From Nitrospinota bacterium (GTDB lineage Bacteria > Nitrospirota > Nitrospiria > Nitrospirales > UBA8639): DNA of 8,187 bases. The notes beneath the pieces were generated by a model, which saw only the letters and a program-made list of their open reading frames with translations, did not search any database and was not told where the DNA came from. Positions 1-6,778 of this stretch are shown one piece after another. The position numbers and the translations under genes are program-made. The DNA lies in NCBI GenBank assembly GCA_022561525.1, contig JADFRB010000065.1, forward strand, positions 1-8,187, in the 5' to 3' direction. Each line of letters begins with the position of its first letter. Position 1 is the first letter of the stretch.

Positions 1-1560
1 TACCCCTGGGGACACTTTGCCATCCCGGTATTTCCCATCATCATGGCCTACGCCATCGTGAAATACCGTTTGATGGATACGTCGATCGTGTTGGAAAGGG
101 GGCTTTCCTATCTCACGCTGTTCTTCGTCGCGGCGGTTCCCGCCTTTGGAATCTTGCTGTGGGCCCAACACATGTACTTTGGGTCAATTAGTTATCCCTT
201 TTCTGCCACGATGTTGGTGATTTTTCATTTTCTGGTCCTTGGATCCTACACCATTAAAACACGTGCCGAAGAAGCCATCGGGCGAAAACTCTTTAGAGAA
301 CGGTACGAAATGACCACGACGCTTTCTGAATTTTCCAAGGCCTTGGTCAGCATTCTTGACTTCCGTACGTTAACCAAAGAAATCACCGGAACCCTCAGAC
401 GGGTCATGTCCATTCGTCATGCGACGCTGTATATTTGGGACAAACAGAAAAACCTGTATGAACCCGTGGCTCCCGCCAACAACCTGGGCGGGTCCTCACA
501 TCGATTTGGGTTGACCCACTCCCTCGCTGTTCGACTTCGCCAACACCAGGAACCGCTGGTTCGGGATGAACTGGAGTACTTGGACACGCACGACCACCCT
601 GGACCATTGGTGCAACAACTCACAGCCCTCGAGGTGGATGTGTGTTTGCCGTTTTTGAATAGGCACCATCAACTCATTGGATTTTGCATGCTTGGCCCGC
701 GCCACACAGACATCGGCTATTCTGCCGAAGATTTACAATTATTATCGTCGCTCGGTCGAAATGCCGCCATTGCCTTGGAGAATGCCCTGCTCTATGCGGA
801 GGTGAAACAATCCCAACTGTTGATCCAACGGAACAATCAACTGCGCTCCCTGGAAATTATGGCTGGCGGATTTGCGCACGAAATTCGAAACCCACTGACC
901 TCCATCAAAACGTTTGTGCATCTCGCCCCTCACCGCATGGGAGATTACGAGTTTATCCAGAATTTTGGCCGAATTGTGACCGATGATGTGATGCGTATTG
1001 AACGGCTCTGTCAGGAAGTCCTCAATTACTCCCATCATCCGATTCCCCAATTTTTAGAAGAAGACATCCACAGCATTATTGATGCATGCCTGTACGCTAC
1101 TAAGGTCAAAGCCGGTGACAAGCAGATCCGGATTAATAAAGATTTTGCGACCGATCTGCCCTCGCTTCGCCTGGATCGGCAACAACTCCAGCAAGTATTT
1201 CTGAATATGTTTTTTAACGCGCTTGAGGCCATGGATGACGGAAACCCAACTTTATCCGTCCGCACCTATTCCGTCATCAATACGACCGGTGACTCCTGGG
1301 CTCAAATAGAAATTTCCGATTCAGGTCACGGTATCGGGCCCAAGGAACTCGAGCATATTTTCGATCCGTTTTTTACCACCAAACACGAAAGCCAAGAACA
1401 CGAAGGGACAGGACTCGGTCTCGCCATCGCCCATCAAATCATTCAGGCTCACGGCGGAACCATTGAGGTCAGTAGCCAGGTCGACCAAGGGACAACCTTC
1501 CATATCACCTTGCCCATTCCAGTTTCTCACGATCCTGTTCAGATGGCCTTTTCGTTTTGA
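1..1560 (+). CDS. Membrane-bound GAF-domain sensor histidine kinase (5' truncated)
   Basis: Partial gene. The reading frame is open from base 1, so the in-frame ATG at 43 is probably internal and the true start lies upstream. The visible part begins with the end of a multi-helix membrane region (AYAIVKYRLMD, then hydrophobic segments near bases 100-175 and 190-255). This resembles the N-terminal sensor module of PrsK-type kinases. A GAF-like domain follows at about bases 325-790. The HisKA domain has the H-box FAHEIRNPLTS, with the phospho-accepting His codon at 877-879. The HATPase domain shows an N-box (NMFFNALEAM, from 1204), a G1 box (DSGHGIG, from 1318), an F-box (FDPFFTT) and a G2 box (GTGLGLAI). 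By family it autophosphorylates at the inner membrane and passes phosphate to a response regulator. No receiver domain is fused, and the signal cannot be told from the sequence. Kinase identity is firm; PrsK relatedness is tentative. Confidence 0.93.
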   Translation, partial: YPWGHFAIPVFPIIMAYAIVKYRLMDTSIVLERGLSYLTLFFVAAVPAFGILLWAQHMYFGSISYPFSATMLVIFHFLVLGSYTIKTRAEEAIGRKLFRERYEMTTTLSEFSKALVSILDFRTLTKEITGTLRRVMSIRHATLYIWDKQKNLYEPVAPANNLGGSSHRFGLTHSLAVRLRQHQEPLVRDELEYLDTHDHPGPLVQQLTALEVDVCLPFLNRHHQLIGFCMLGPRHTDIGYSAEDLQLLSSLGRNAAIALENALLYAEVKQSQLLIQRNNQLRSLEIMAGGFAHEIRNPLTSIKTFVHLAPHRMGDYEFIQNFGRIVTDDVMRIERLCQEVLNYSHHPIPQFLEEDIHSIIDACLYATKVKAGDKQIRINKDFATDLPSLRLDRQQLQQVFLNMFFNALEAMDDGNPTLSVRTYSVINTTGDSWAQIEISDSGHGIGPKELEHIFDPFFTTKHESQEHEGTGLGLAIAHQIIQAHGGTIEVSSQVDQGTTFHITLPIPVSHDPVQMAFSF

Positions 1561-1872
1561 TTACCTACAAATTCAATAGCCAATCATCGTTCACCTCCGG
1601 TTCTCCCTGTTCGAAAAGGATTCTTGAAGGGGTTGAAAGTGACGCCAAAGAAATCGGTTTGGGCTTCGCAACTCAGTTGATCTTAGAAACAACTGGTGCT
1701 AGGCTGAAATGGCAATGCAGCGCCAATGGGCCTTGCGATGTTGAGCCAAGCGGGAATGGGCCCAGAACAAATGTTGCCTGGTGAGAAGGACCCAGTTCGA
1801 AAAGTGTGAGCCCAAAGAAGAGGTCATGCGATCTGCCAACTCTTCCTCGTCGGCCCTTTCTTTCTCTTTCCT

Positions 1873-1906
1873 ACCTCTCTAGACAATATCACTCTTCAAT
1901 GGAGGT
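1873..1906 (+). promoter_or_regulatory. Possible Shine-Dalgarno-sequestering hairpin in the RRM gene leader
   Basis: ACCTC at 1873-1877 is exactly complementary to GAGGT at 1902-1906, which contains most of the Shine-Dalgarno sequence. T1878 and G1901 can add a G-U pair, leaving a 22-base loop. In mRNA this would mask the ribosome binding site. The pairing is seen in the sequence; regulation by it is inference, and short stems like this also occur by chance. Confidence 0.35.
1901..1905 (+). promoter_or_regulatory. Ribosome binding site that decides the RRM start
   Basis: GGAGG lies 5 bases before the GTG at 1911, an ideal distance. It overlaps the in-frame ATG at 1899, which has no binding site of its own, so GTG 1911 is preferred. 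This gives a protein beginning MNQKIYVGNLPYS, where bacterial RRM proteins normally start. Confidence 0.75.
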
Positions 1907-1910
1907 TGTG

Positions 1911-2186
1911 GTGAATCAAAAGATTTATGTGGGCAATCTGCCGTATTCCACAACAGACCAGGAACTTCAAGACTTGTTCGCGACCCATGGAACAGTGCAA
2001 TCGGCCAATGTGGTCACCGATCGATATTCCGGACGATCGAGAGGATTTGGGTTTGTCGAAATGGGCAGCGCCGAGGAGGCCCAACAGGCCATCACCGCGT
2101 TACACGACTCGGACTTTCAAGGTCGGAATCTCGTGGTCAACGAGGCACGCCCCAAAGAACGAAATCGACCCTCCGGTGGTTATTAA
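1911..2186 (+). CDS. Single-RRM RNA-binding protein
   Basis: A 91-residue protein consisting almost entirely of one RNA recognition motif. RNP2 is IYVGNL at residues 5-10 and RNP1 is RGFGFVEM at residues 44-51, with the aromatic residues that stack on RNA bases (Tyr6, Phe46, Phe48). The domain ends with VVNEARPKERN and a very short tail, PSGGY, instead of the longer Gly-rich tail of many cyanobacterial and eukaryotic relatives. The protein should bind single-stranded RNA in the cytoplasm. Small bacterial RRM proteins of this kind are in several cases cold-induced, notably in cyanobacteria. The GTG start is chosen from the GGAGG at 1901-1905; longer in-frame versions from GTG 1806 or ATG 1899 add an atypical N-terminus. 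It appears monocistronic, since a 420-base spacer follows. Targets are unknown. Confidence 0.93.
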   Translation: MNQKIYVGNLPYSTTDQELQDLFATHGTVQSANVVTDRYSGRSRGFGFVEMGSAEEAQQAITALHDSDFQGRNLVVNEARPKERNRPSGGY

Positions 2187-2327
2187 CTGGCCTTGTGTTT
2201 ATGAAAGACCGAGTGATGATACAGCTGGCATCCTTCCGTCTTTAAAGAAAGACAGGCCTTGGACCTGAAAGAGTTTCGAGAATGCGCACCTTTCGCTTTG
2301 CTTAAATAATCGTCAGGCATAAGACGG

Positions 2328-2384
2328 GAAACGGGAGGCGAAAGCCACTCTTTCCACCCCCTTCCGCATCATGCCTCCTGTTTC
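2328..2384. repeat. Imperfect inverted repeat downstream of the RRM gene
   Basis: GAAACGGGAGGC at 2328-2339 pairs with GCCTCCTGTTTC at 2373-2384 with a single G-U position; one further G-U pair (2340-2372) gives a 13-pair stem around a 31-base loop. No T-run follows, so it is not a classical terminator. It could be an mRNA 3'-end stabiliser or a dispersed repeat. Confidence 0.5.
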
Positions 2385-2503
2385 ACAAAAGCCAATAGCC
2401 CTTTCATATACATGAAAATATGCGAAAAATATGCTTTTTTGGTCTTTACAATCCATCAAAAGAAGGGTACCCTGGAGAGTCCTCTGTTTACGAACTGTGT
2501 TAG

Positions 2504-2563
2504 ACCCCGATAAAGTCTATTGAATTGGGAAATATGTCGATACTCTGAGTAAGACTTTGGGGT
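2504..2563 (+). promoter_or_regulatory. Stem-loop in the desaturase 5' region
   Basis: AAAGTCT at 2512-2518 pairs exactly with AGACTTT at 2552-2558. After a three-base bulge (GAT, 2509-2511) the stem continues with ACCCC 2504-2508 against GGGGT 2559-2563. This makes 12 pairs around a 33-base AT-rich loop, ending 43 bases before the ATG at 2607. It could be a leader RNA structure or an operator. It matches no riboswitch class I can name. Confidence 0.45.
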
Positions 2564-2606
2564 TAAGCAGTATCGCCTTCTTGAAAACATCAAACTATTC
2601 AGATAC

Positions 2607-3461
2607 ATGACCACCACCACGCATCACACCATTGATAGCACCCACACGCGGGTAGCTGACATTCCAACAACAAGCTTATTTATTCTGATCGCTATTGGGG
2701 CTGCCATTGGTCTCCCCACGTATGCTTATTTTTACGATTATTCCTGGTTAGATTGGACGATGTTCGCCGTCCTCTATATGTTCACGGGATTGGGAATTAC
2801 CGTCGGCTACCACCGACTCCTCGCTCACAGAAGTTTTGACTGTCCCGACTGGGTCAAAGTGCTCCTCTTGATTGGCGGGGGATGGGCGCTCCAAAACTCA
2901 GGGTTTAAATGGGCAGCTGATCATATTCGACATCATGCCCGTTGTGATCAGGATGAAGACCCCTACAACGCCCAATGGGGATTTTGGCATAGTCATTGCG
3001 GTTGGTTGTTTTTACGTGATCCCCATAAGGACGATAAATACGCGTCCCGACTCAAGCAGGACCGAGTTGTCATGTGGCAACATCGCTACTATGTCCCGAT
3101 AATCCTGTCCGGATTGGCTTTTCCGTTTCTCGTCGGCTTTCTTTACAATGGGTGGGTTGGTGGTCTCGGCTGCTTTCTTTTGGCTGGAGTGGGCCGAACG
3201 TTTTTCGTCTTAAATTCCACATTTTGCATTAATTCCATCTGCCACCTCTGGGGTGACCAACCCCATGGAACTTCTGATTCGAGCCGGGATAGTTGGTGGG
3301 TTTCGCTCATCACCTTTGGTGAGGGCTACCATAACTATCATCACATGTATCAAAGCGATTATCGTAACGGGTCCAAATTGTATAATTTTGACCCTTCGAA
3401 ATGGCTCATTTACGGACTTTCCCGCATCGGTTTAGCTAGTTCTTTACGCCGGTTTTCTTAG
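2607..3461 (+). CDS. Delta-9-type acyl-CoA (acyl-lipid) fatty acid desaturase
   Basis: A 284-residue membrane di-iron desaturase of the stearoyl-CoA desaturase/DesC family. By family it inserts a cis double bond into a saturated acyl chain using O2 and reducing equivalents, which raises membrane fluidity. All three histidine boxes are present: HRLLAH (residues 69-74), HIRHH (106-110) and HNYHH (242-246). The extra metal-ligand motif NSICH (Asn209, His213) is also present. Four hydrophobic segments lie near residues 22-43, 50-67, 163-180 and 184-205, as in the family. Residues 1-20 are Thr/His-rich and poorly conserved. There is no C-terminal cytochrome b5 domain, so an external electron donor is needed. 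The ATG lacks an obvious Shine-Dalgarno sequence, but the length is normal and the family homology begins soon after it. Whether the substrate is CoA-, ACP- or lipid-bound cannot be read from the sequence. Confidence 0.94.
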   Translation: MTTTTHHTIDSTHTRVADIPTTSLFILIAIGAAIGLPTYAYFYDYSWLDWTMFAVLYMFTGLGITVGYHRLLAHRSFDCPDWVKVLLLIGGGWALQNSGFKWAADHIRHHARCDQDEDPYNAQWGFWHSHCGWLFLRDPHKDDKYASRLKQDRVVMWQHRYYVPIILSGLAFPFLVGFLYNGWVGGLGCFLLAGVGRTFFVLNSTFCINSICHLWGDQPHGTSDSSRDSWWVSLITFGEGYHNYHHMYQSDYRNGSKLYNFDPSKWLIYGLSRIGLASSLRRFS

Positions 3462-3833
3462 CAAGGCACTCCCACTACGCGCAATTTTTCCTGATTCGTC
3501 TGGTCCATACGACAATTTCCTTATACCGCCTCCTACGTCGTTTTCAGTAGATAGGACTTCGCATCAACCTTGGTGTCATCTTAAGATTCCTGTTTTCACT
3601 TTCTTGCTCATGTTTGTCCATTCCCAGGAAACGTCTTAACAATCAACACTATTATCACTTTTCCTTTCCTTCAAACCACCTAATGTTCCTCGACGAATCG
3701 GGAATAGCAAAATAAATTCCCACTACCCCCCTCTTTTGGGTAATTGACGGTACCTAGGGGTTTCATAGGAGAATGGACCACAGGATTCACCGATAGCGGA
3801 TTTTCCTACGAGGATTGGAGTGCTATAAGTACT
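3462..3833. other. Intergenic region between desaturase and response regulator
   Basis: About 370 bases, rich in T and C on the plus strand, with no convincing gene. A perfect inverted repeat, GGGAAT (3700-3705) and ATTCCC (3716-3721), surrounds an AT-rich 10-base loop. A -35-like TTGACG sits at 3744-3749 but has no good -10 at the right distance. TATAAG at 3824-3829 has no -35 partner. No strong terminator for the desaturase gene was found. Confidence 0.45.
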
Positions 3834-4196
3834 ATGGGACGAATATTATTAGTCGATGATGAAGCCGCAGTGAGAGGTACCCTCCGTGCGGTCTTAGAAT
3901 CCCAAGGGTATGAGTGTGATGAAGCGGAACATGGAGCCGCCGCCTTGAAATTGCTTGAGCAACAACACTTCGATTTGATTATTACCGATAACAAAATGCC
4001 TGTCCTCAATGGCGTGGAATTCCTCAAACGATATTCACAAAAACCCGACCCGAAATCTCCAGTCATCTTTTTCACCGGAGATATCAGTGAGGAGGAAAAA
4101 GATATGGCGATGAAGGCAGGCGCCCGAGCCATATTACTCAAGCCACCCAATTTTGGAGAAATCATCTCTGCCGTCCAGCAAGCCCTCAGTGATTAA
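3834..4196 (+). CDS. Single-domain response regulator (CheY-like receiver)
   Basis: A 120-residue stand-alone receiver domain. The acidic pair Asp8-Asp9 (ILLVDDE), the phospho-acceptor Asp52 (IITDNKMP), Thr81 (FFTGD) and Lys103 (LLKPP) are all present, so it should be phosphorylatable with Mg2+. No DNA-binding or enzymatic output domain follows, so it probably acts by protein contact or as a phosphorelay intermediate. The ATG at 3834 starts exactly where receivers begin; a longer version from TTG 3744 adds 30 residues unlike the family. The ribosome binding site is weak (GGAG at 3817-3820, 13 bases away). The truncated kinase at 1-1560 lacks a receiver and is a conceivable partner, but two unrelated genes lie between them. 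The family call is firm; the pathway is unknown. Confidence 0.92.
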   Translation: MGRILLVDDEAAVRGTLRAVLESQGYECDEAEHGAAALKLLEQQHFDLIITDNKMPVLNGVEFLKRYSQKPDPKSPVIFFTGDISEEEKDMAMKAGARAILLKPPNFGEIISAVQQALSD

Positions 4197-4204
4197 TTGG
4201 AGAC

Positions 4205-4248
4205 AGGGAGTTCAGGATTCCCCAACGACATCTGATTGGCAGCTCCCT
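4205..4248 (+). repeat. Inverted repeat just after the response regulator
   Basis: AGGGAGTT at 4205-4212 pairs with AGCTCCCT at 4241-4248, with one G-U position. Within its loop, CCAA (4222-4225) pairs with TTGG (4236-4239). It begins 9 bases after the stop codon of the response regulator. It could be a transcript end or processing structure, but no T-run follows, so intrinsic termination is doubtful. Confidence 0.4.
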
Positions 4249-4655
4249 CACAATGCAATTCCCTTTCGAGATTGGTCTTGTCTCCGCCTGATTGAGAGAG
4301 TATCCTAATCATTAAGTCGTCATTCCTAATCAAAAGCAATGTTCCCGGAATGAGAAATATGCCTACCCCTCCTTAGATTCATTGTTGTCTTGGTTTTTCC
4401 TTATTCGAATTTCCGTCCCTTTTTTGTGTCGTCAAAAAACGTTAAATTTCCTCCCGCATTTTTGAGAGGACCGATAACAGGTTGAGTGGTCGCTTTGAAA
4501 TCCTTTCAACGCCCAGAGTTTCACTAAAGAAGCCAATGGGAAAGAACCGAAAGGTCTTGTGTGGGAAAGATTGGTAGCTGGATCTACACAGCTTGACTAA
4601 GAGTTTACGGTTCAAAAAAGAACGGCCCGCAACACTTCCTGCACCCTAACCACGT

Positions 4656-4660
4656 GAGGA
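4656..4660 (+). promoter_or_regulatory. Ribosome binding site that decides the aldehyde dehydrogenase start
   Basis: GAGGA abuts the first ATG (4661) but lies 6 bases before the second in-frame ATG (4667). Normal spacing therefore favours 4667, giving a protein that begins [13 protein letters not shown] instead of carrying two extra residues. Confidence 0.65.
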
Positions 4661-4666
4661 ATGAAT

Positions 4667-6151
4667 ATGGAAAATCCAATTCACAACTTTATTGCGGGAA
4701 AATGGATTCCGGCCCGATCGGGCAAGACCTTCGAAACACGAAATCCTGCAACGGGTCATCTCGTTGCCCAATGCGCGGACTCCAATGAAGAGGACATGAA
4801 TGATGCAGTAGCCGCCGCTCGTGATGCCTTTGAATCCTGGCATCGTTTGCCTGCCCCTCGTCGGGGAGAATTATTATTTCGAGTGGCTGAACGGCTTTTT
4901 CATGACAAGGAAACACTTGCCAAGGCCCTGACGAGTGAGATGGGAAAAGTCTTGATGGAGGGTCGAGGCGACATTCAAGAGGCCATCGATATGGCGTACT
5001 ACATGGGTGGAGAAGGTCGTCGCCAATTCGGACATGTCGCCCCCTCCGAGCTCCCGAATAAATCCGGGTACGCGATCCGGGAACCGCTCGGCGTCGTCGG
5101 ATTGATAACTCCTTGGAATTTCCCCATGGCAATTCCCTCGTGGAAGAGTTTTCCCGCATTGATCATGGGCAACACCGTCGTGTTGAAGCCTTCGCCAGAT
5201 ACACCCTATACGGCTGCATTGTTCGTCAAGACCCTGGAAGAGGCGGGCATACCTCCCGGAGTCGTCAATTTGGTCACAGGCAGTGCGCCTGAGTTAGGCG
5301 CCACCCTGGTAAAACATCCGGACGTCGCCCTTATTTCGTTCACTGGGTCAAAGGCCACTGGAGGAAAAGTCGCGGTTGATGCAGCTACCCATTACAAACG
5401 GGTCGCCCTGGAAATGGGTGGCAAGAATGCCATCATTGTCATGGAAGATGCTGACCTGGAGTTAGCAGTTGAGGGAATTTTATGGAGTGCCTTTGGCACA
5501 ACCGGCCAACGTTGTACCGCGTGCAGCCGACTGATTGTCCACGCCGCGGTGAAAGAACACATGGTGTCGATGTTGCTAGATAGAATGGCCAAGCTCCGAG
5601 TTGGCGATGGTCTCGATTCTTCTATTGATATTGGACCGTTGATCAATAACACACAACTCGAACGCGTGCACGAACTGGTTCAAGTTGGGGTGCAGGAAGG
5701 GGCCCAACTGAGGACGGGAGGGCACCCCTTAACCGAGGGACATTATGCGGCGGGATATTTCTTTGCACCGACCCTATTCGACAATGTCACCCCAACAATG
5801 CGCATTGCCACGGAAGAAATTTTTGGGCCGGTCTTGAGCGTGCTCGAAATCAACAGTCTCGACGAAGCCATCAAGGTGAATAACTCCGTGGAATACGGAC
5901 TGTCTAGTTCACTCTACACTCAAGACATTAATCGAGCCCAACATGCCATGCGGGAGCTGCGGTCGGGGATTGTCTATATCAATGCTGGAACGATTGGCAG
6001 CGAGGTGCATCTCCCGTTCGGAGGAATTAAGAACACCGGGAACGGGCACCGTGAAGCCGGGCAGGCGGCTTTGGATACTTTTAGTGAGTGGAAATCCATT
6101 TACGTGGACTATAGTGGGCAATTGCAGCGGGCACAAATCGATACCAATTGA
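4667..6151 (+). CDS. NAD(P)+-dependent aldehyde dehydrogenase, putatively for aminoadipate semialdehyde
   Basis: A 494-residue enzyme of the aldehyde dehydrogenase superfamily, normal in length and intact. Key parts are present: PWNF with Asn151, LKPS with Lys174, the cofactor-loop FTGS (226-229), the general base Glu249 in LEMGGKN, the nucleophile Cys283 in GQRCTA, and EEIFGP (383-388). It should oxidise an aldehyde to the acid in the cytoplasm, via a thiohemiacetal on Cys283. The tail, with [16 protein letters not shown] and [14 protein letters not shown], marks a distinct ALDH subgroup. Two genes follow at 16- and 14-base gaps, the last resembling lysine 6-dehydrogenase. I therefore infer the substrate is 2-aminoadipate 6-semialdehyde (or its cyclic form, piperideine-6-carboxylate). 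The substrate is context-based; succinate semialdehyde or another aldehyde remains possible. Confidence 0.9.
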   Translation: MENPIHNFIAGKWIPARSGKTFETRNPATGHLVAQCADSNEEDMNDAVAAARDAFESWHRLPAPRRGELLFRVAERLFHDKETLAKALTSEMGKVLMEGRGDIQEAIDMAYYMGGEGRRQFGHVAPSELPNKSGYAIREPLGVVGLITPWNFPMAIPSWKSFPALIMGNTVVLKPSPDTPYTAALFVKTLEEAGIPPGVVNLVTGSAPELGATLVKHPDVALISFTGSKATGGKVAVDAATHYKRVALEMGGKNAIIVMEDADLELAVEGILWSAFGTTGQRCTACSRLIVHAAVKEHMVSMLLDRMAKLRVGDGLDSSIDIGPLINNTQLERVHELVQVGVQEGAQLRTGGHPLTEGHYAAGYFFAPTLFDNVTPTMRIATEEIFGPVLSVLEINSLDEAIKVNNSVEYGLSSSLYTQDINRAQHAMRELRSGIVYINAGTIGSEVHLPFGGIKNTGNGHREAGQAALDTFSEWKSIYVDYSGQLQRAQIDTN

Positions 6152-6167
6152 TCACAAGGTGAATGCC

Positions 6168-6764
6168 ATGGACCACAAGGCCAAACTGGAAGAACGTGTC
6201 GAGGCGTATGTTCAAGACTATGTGTCCAGAAATCGTACCGCCCAAATCGTGAAGGATGTCCTGGATGCGGCAGGCATTGGGGTCAAGCCAGTGGTCGACC
6301 ATATCACCATCCGAACCCACCATATCGATCAGCGAGCCCAAGAGTTTTTGGAACTGGGCTATGCCTACTCCGAGACTTTGGAATACAGTGATTGGCACGC
6401 CAAGGTGTACCGAGCTCCAGGATTTCCGGCATTGTTTGTTGACCAAGCCTATGACGATGATCGCGGGGCAACCAGTGTGATCCCACGCTGGGTGGATCAA
6501 TTTGGGGATCAGACCCTACACCACATCGCGATTCTGGTAGAGGACATCGAAACCGCCATGCACCGCCTTCAACACAAGGGCATCAACTTTGCGGGATCAA
6601 TTTTGGGCGATAAAGGGGACGTTATCCGGCAAATCTTTAGTGTCCCTGAACAGGTAGATGGGGGCCCGTTTTCCGTGCTTGAACTCATCGAACGCCATGC
6701 AGGGTATCAGGGCTTCTCGCCGCCTCAAGCCGATGCTCTGATGCAATCCACCGTGAGAAACTGA
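6168..6764 (+). CDS. Compact VOC-superfamily protein, putative Fe(II) dioxygenase (HPPD/HglS-like)
   Basis: A 198-residue protein of the vicinal oxygen chelate fold. The two metal-binding His and one Glu typical of 4-hydroxyphenylpyruvate dioxygenase and of the 2-oxoadipate enzyme HglS (DUF1338) have clear counterparts: His45 in VDHITIRT, His119 in LHHIAILV, and Glu172 in VLELIER, preceded by RQIFS (154-158). An N-terminal helix (1-40) precedes the fold, and the C-terminus GFSPPQADALM is distinctive. HPPD and HglS are about 350-460 residues, so this is a roughly half-size version with one double-beta-alpha module pair. AAGGTG at 6156-6161 lies 6 bases before ATG 6168, which fixes the start. 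It sits between the aldehyde dehydrogenase and the lysine 6-dehydrogenase-like gene, so a 2-oxoadipate-type or lysine-derived substrate is plausible but unproven. A non-oxidative VOC role, such as an isomerase or lyase, is the alternative. Confidence 0.8.
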   Translation: MDHKAKLEERVEAYVQDYVSRNRTAQIVKDVLDAAGIGVKPVVDHITIRTHHIDQRAQEFLELGYAYSETLEYSDWHAKVYRAPGFPALFVDQAYDDDRGATSVIPRWVDQFGDQTLHHIAILVEDIETAMHRLQHKGINFAGSILGDKGDVIRQIFSVPEQVDGGPFSVLELIERHAGYQGFSPPQADALMQSTVRN

Positions 6765-6778
6765 CACCGGGGAAACCT

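Larger units (their letters stand above)
1561..1910. other. Intergenic region between kinase and RRM gene
   Basis: About 350 bases without a convincing gene. An open frame at 1557-1784 has no domain-like composition and no ribosome binding site. Visible elements are a small perfect inverted repeat (CAGTTG 1674-1679, CAACTG 1690-1695), a 10-base direct repeat GTTCGAAAAG at 1609-1618 and 1795-1804, and a pyrimidine-rich tract at about 1838-1880 in the likely leader of the RRM gene. No confident promoter or terminator was identified. Confidence 0.5.
2187..2606. other. 420-base structured, partly AT-rich spacer before the desaturase
   Basis: No gene is visible. The region holds a small hairpin (GTCTTT 2238-2243, AAAGAC 2248-2253), two longer inverted repeats listed separately (2328-2384 and 2504-2563), and an AT-rich stretch at about 2400-2440 in which AAAATATGC occurs twice. 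TTTACA at 2445-2450 lies 17 bases before TACCCT at 2468-2473, a weak sigma70-like pair that could drive the desaturase gene. No clear Shine-Dalgarno sequence precedes the desaturase ATG. Confidence 0.5.
4197..4666. other. 470-base leader of the aldehyde dehydrogenase operon
   Basis: No gene is visible on either strand. It contains several inverted repeats: 4205-4212 with 4241-4248 (listed separately), TCATTCC 4320-4326 with GGAATGA 4347-4353, AGCTG 4576-4580 with CAGCT 4589-4593, and GTTC 4610-4613 with GAAC 4620-4623. The last two lie within 100 bases of the operon start and could be operator sites. TTGACT at 4593-4598 is -35-like, but no convincing -10 follows it. Confidence 0.45.

Noticed and set aside
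1557..1784. Open frame of 75 codons after the kinase
   Set aside because: It overlaps the kinase stop, has no ribosome binding site, and shows no domain-like pattern.
1609..1804. Direct repeat GTTCGAAAAG at 1609-1618 and 1795-1804 as an attachment or insertion site
   Set aside because: It is only 10 bases, and the DNA between the copies carries no mobile gene; chance is likely enough.
1806..1910. N-terminal extension of the RRM protein from GTG 1806 or ATG 1899
   Set aside because: The extra residues are unlike the family, and GGAGG at 1901-1905 is ideally spaced for GTG 1911.
2445..2473. Confident sigma70 promoter TTTACA-17-TACCCT for the desaturase
   Set aside because: The -10 matches only half of the consensus, so it is mentioned in the spacer entry and not listed as a promoter.
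3744..3833. TTG start adding 30 residues to the response regulator
   Set aside because: The receiver fold starts exactly at the ATG 3834, and the extension has no family likeness or good ribosome binding site.
4238..4256. Sigma54-like promoter at TGGCAGCTCCC...TGC
   Set aside because: The spacing between the GG and GC elements is wrong for sigma54.
4689..5159. 156-codon minus-strand open frame opposite the aldehyde dehydrogenase
   Set aside because: It is antisense to a clearly conserved enzyme, and its Arg/Ser/Pro-rich translation is typical of a codon-bias shadow.
5943..6167. Upstream extension of the VOC gene into the aldehyde dehydrogenase
   Set aside because: The overlap encodes out-of-frame aldehyde dehydrogenase sequence, and AAGGTG gives a clear start at 6168.
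6081..6500. 139-codon minus-strand open frame opposite the VOC gene
   Set aside because: It lies antisense to the ALDH end and the VOC gene and has no recognisable domain.
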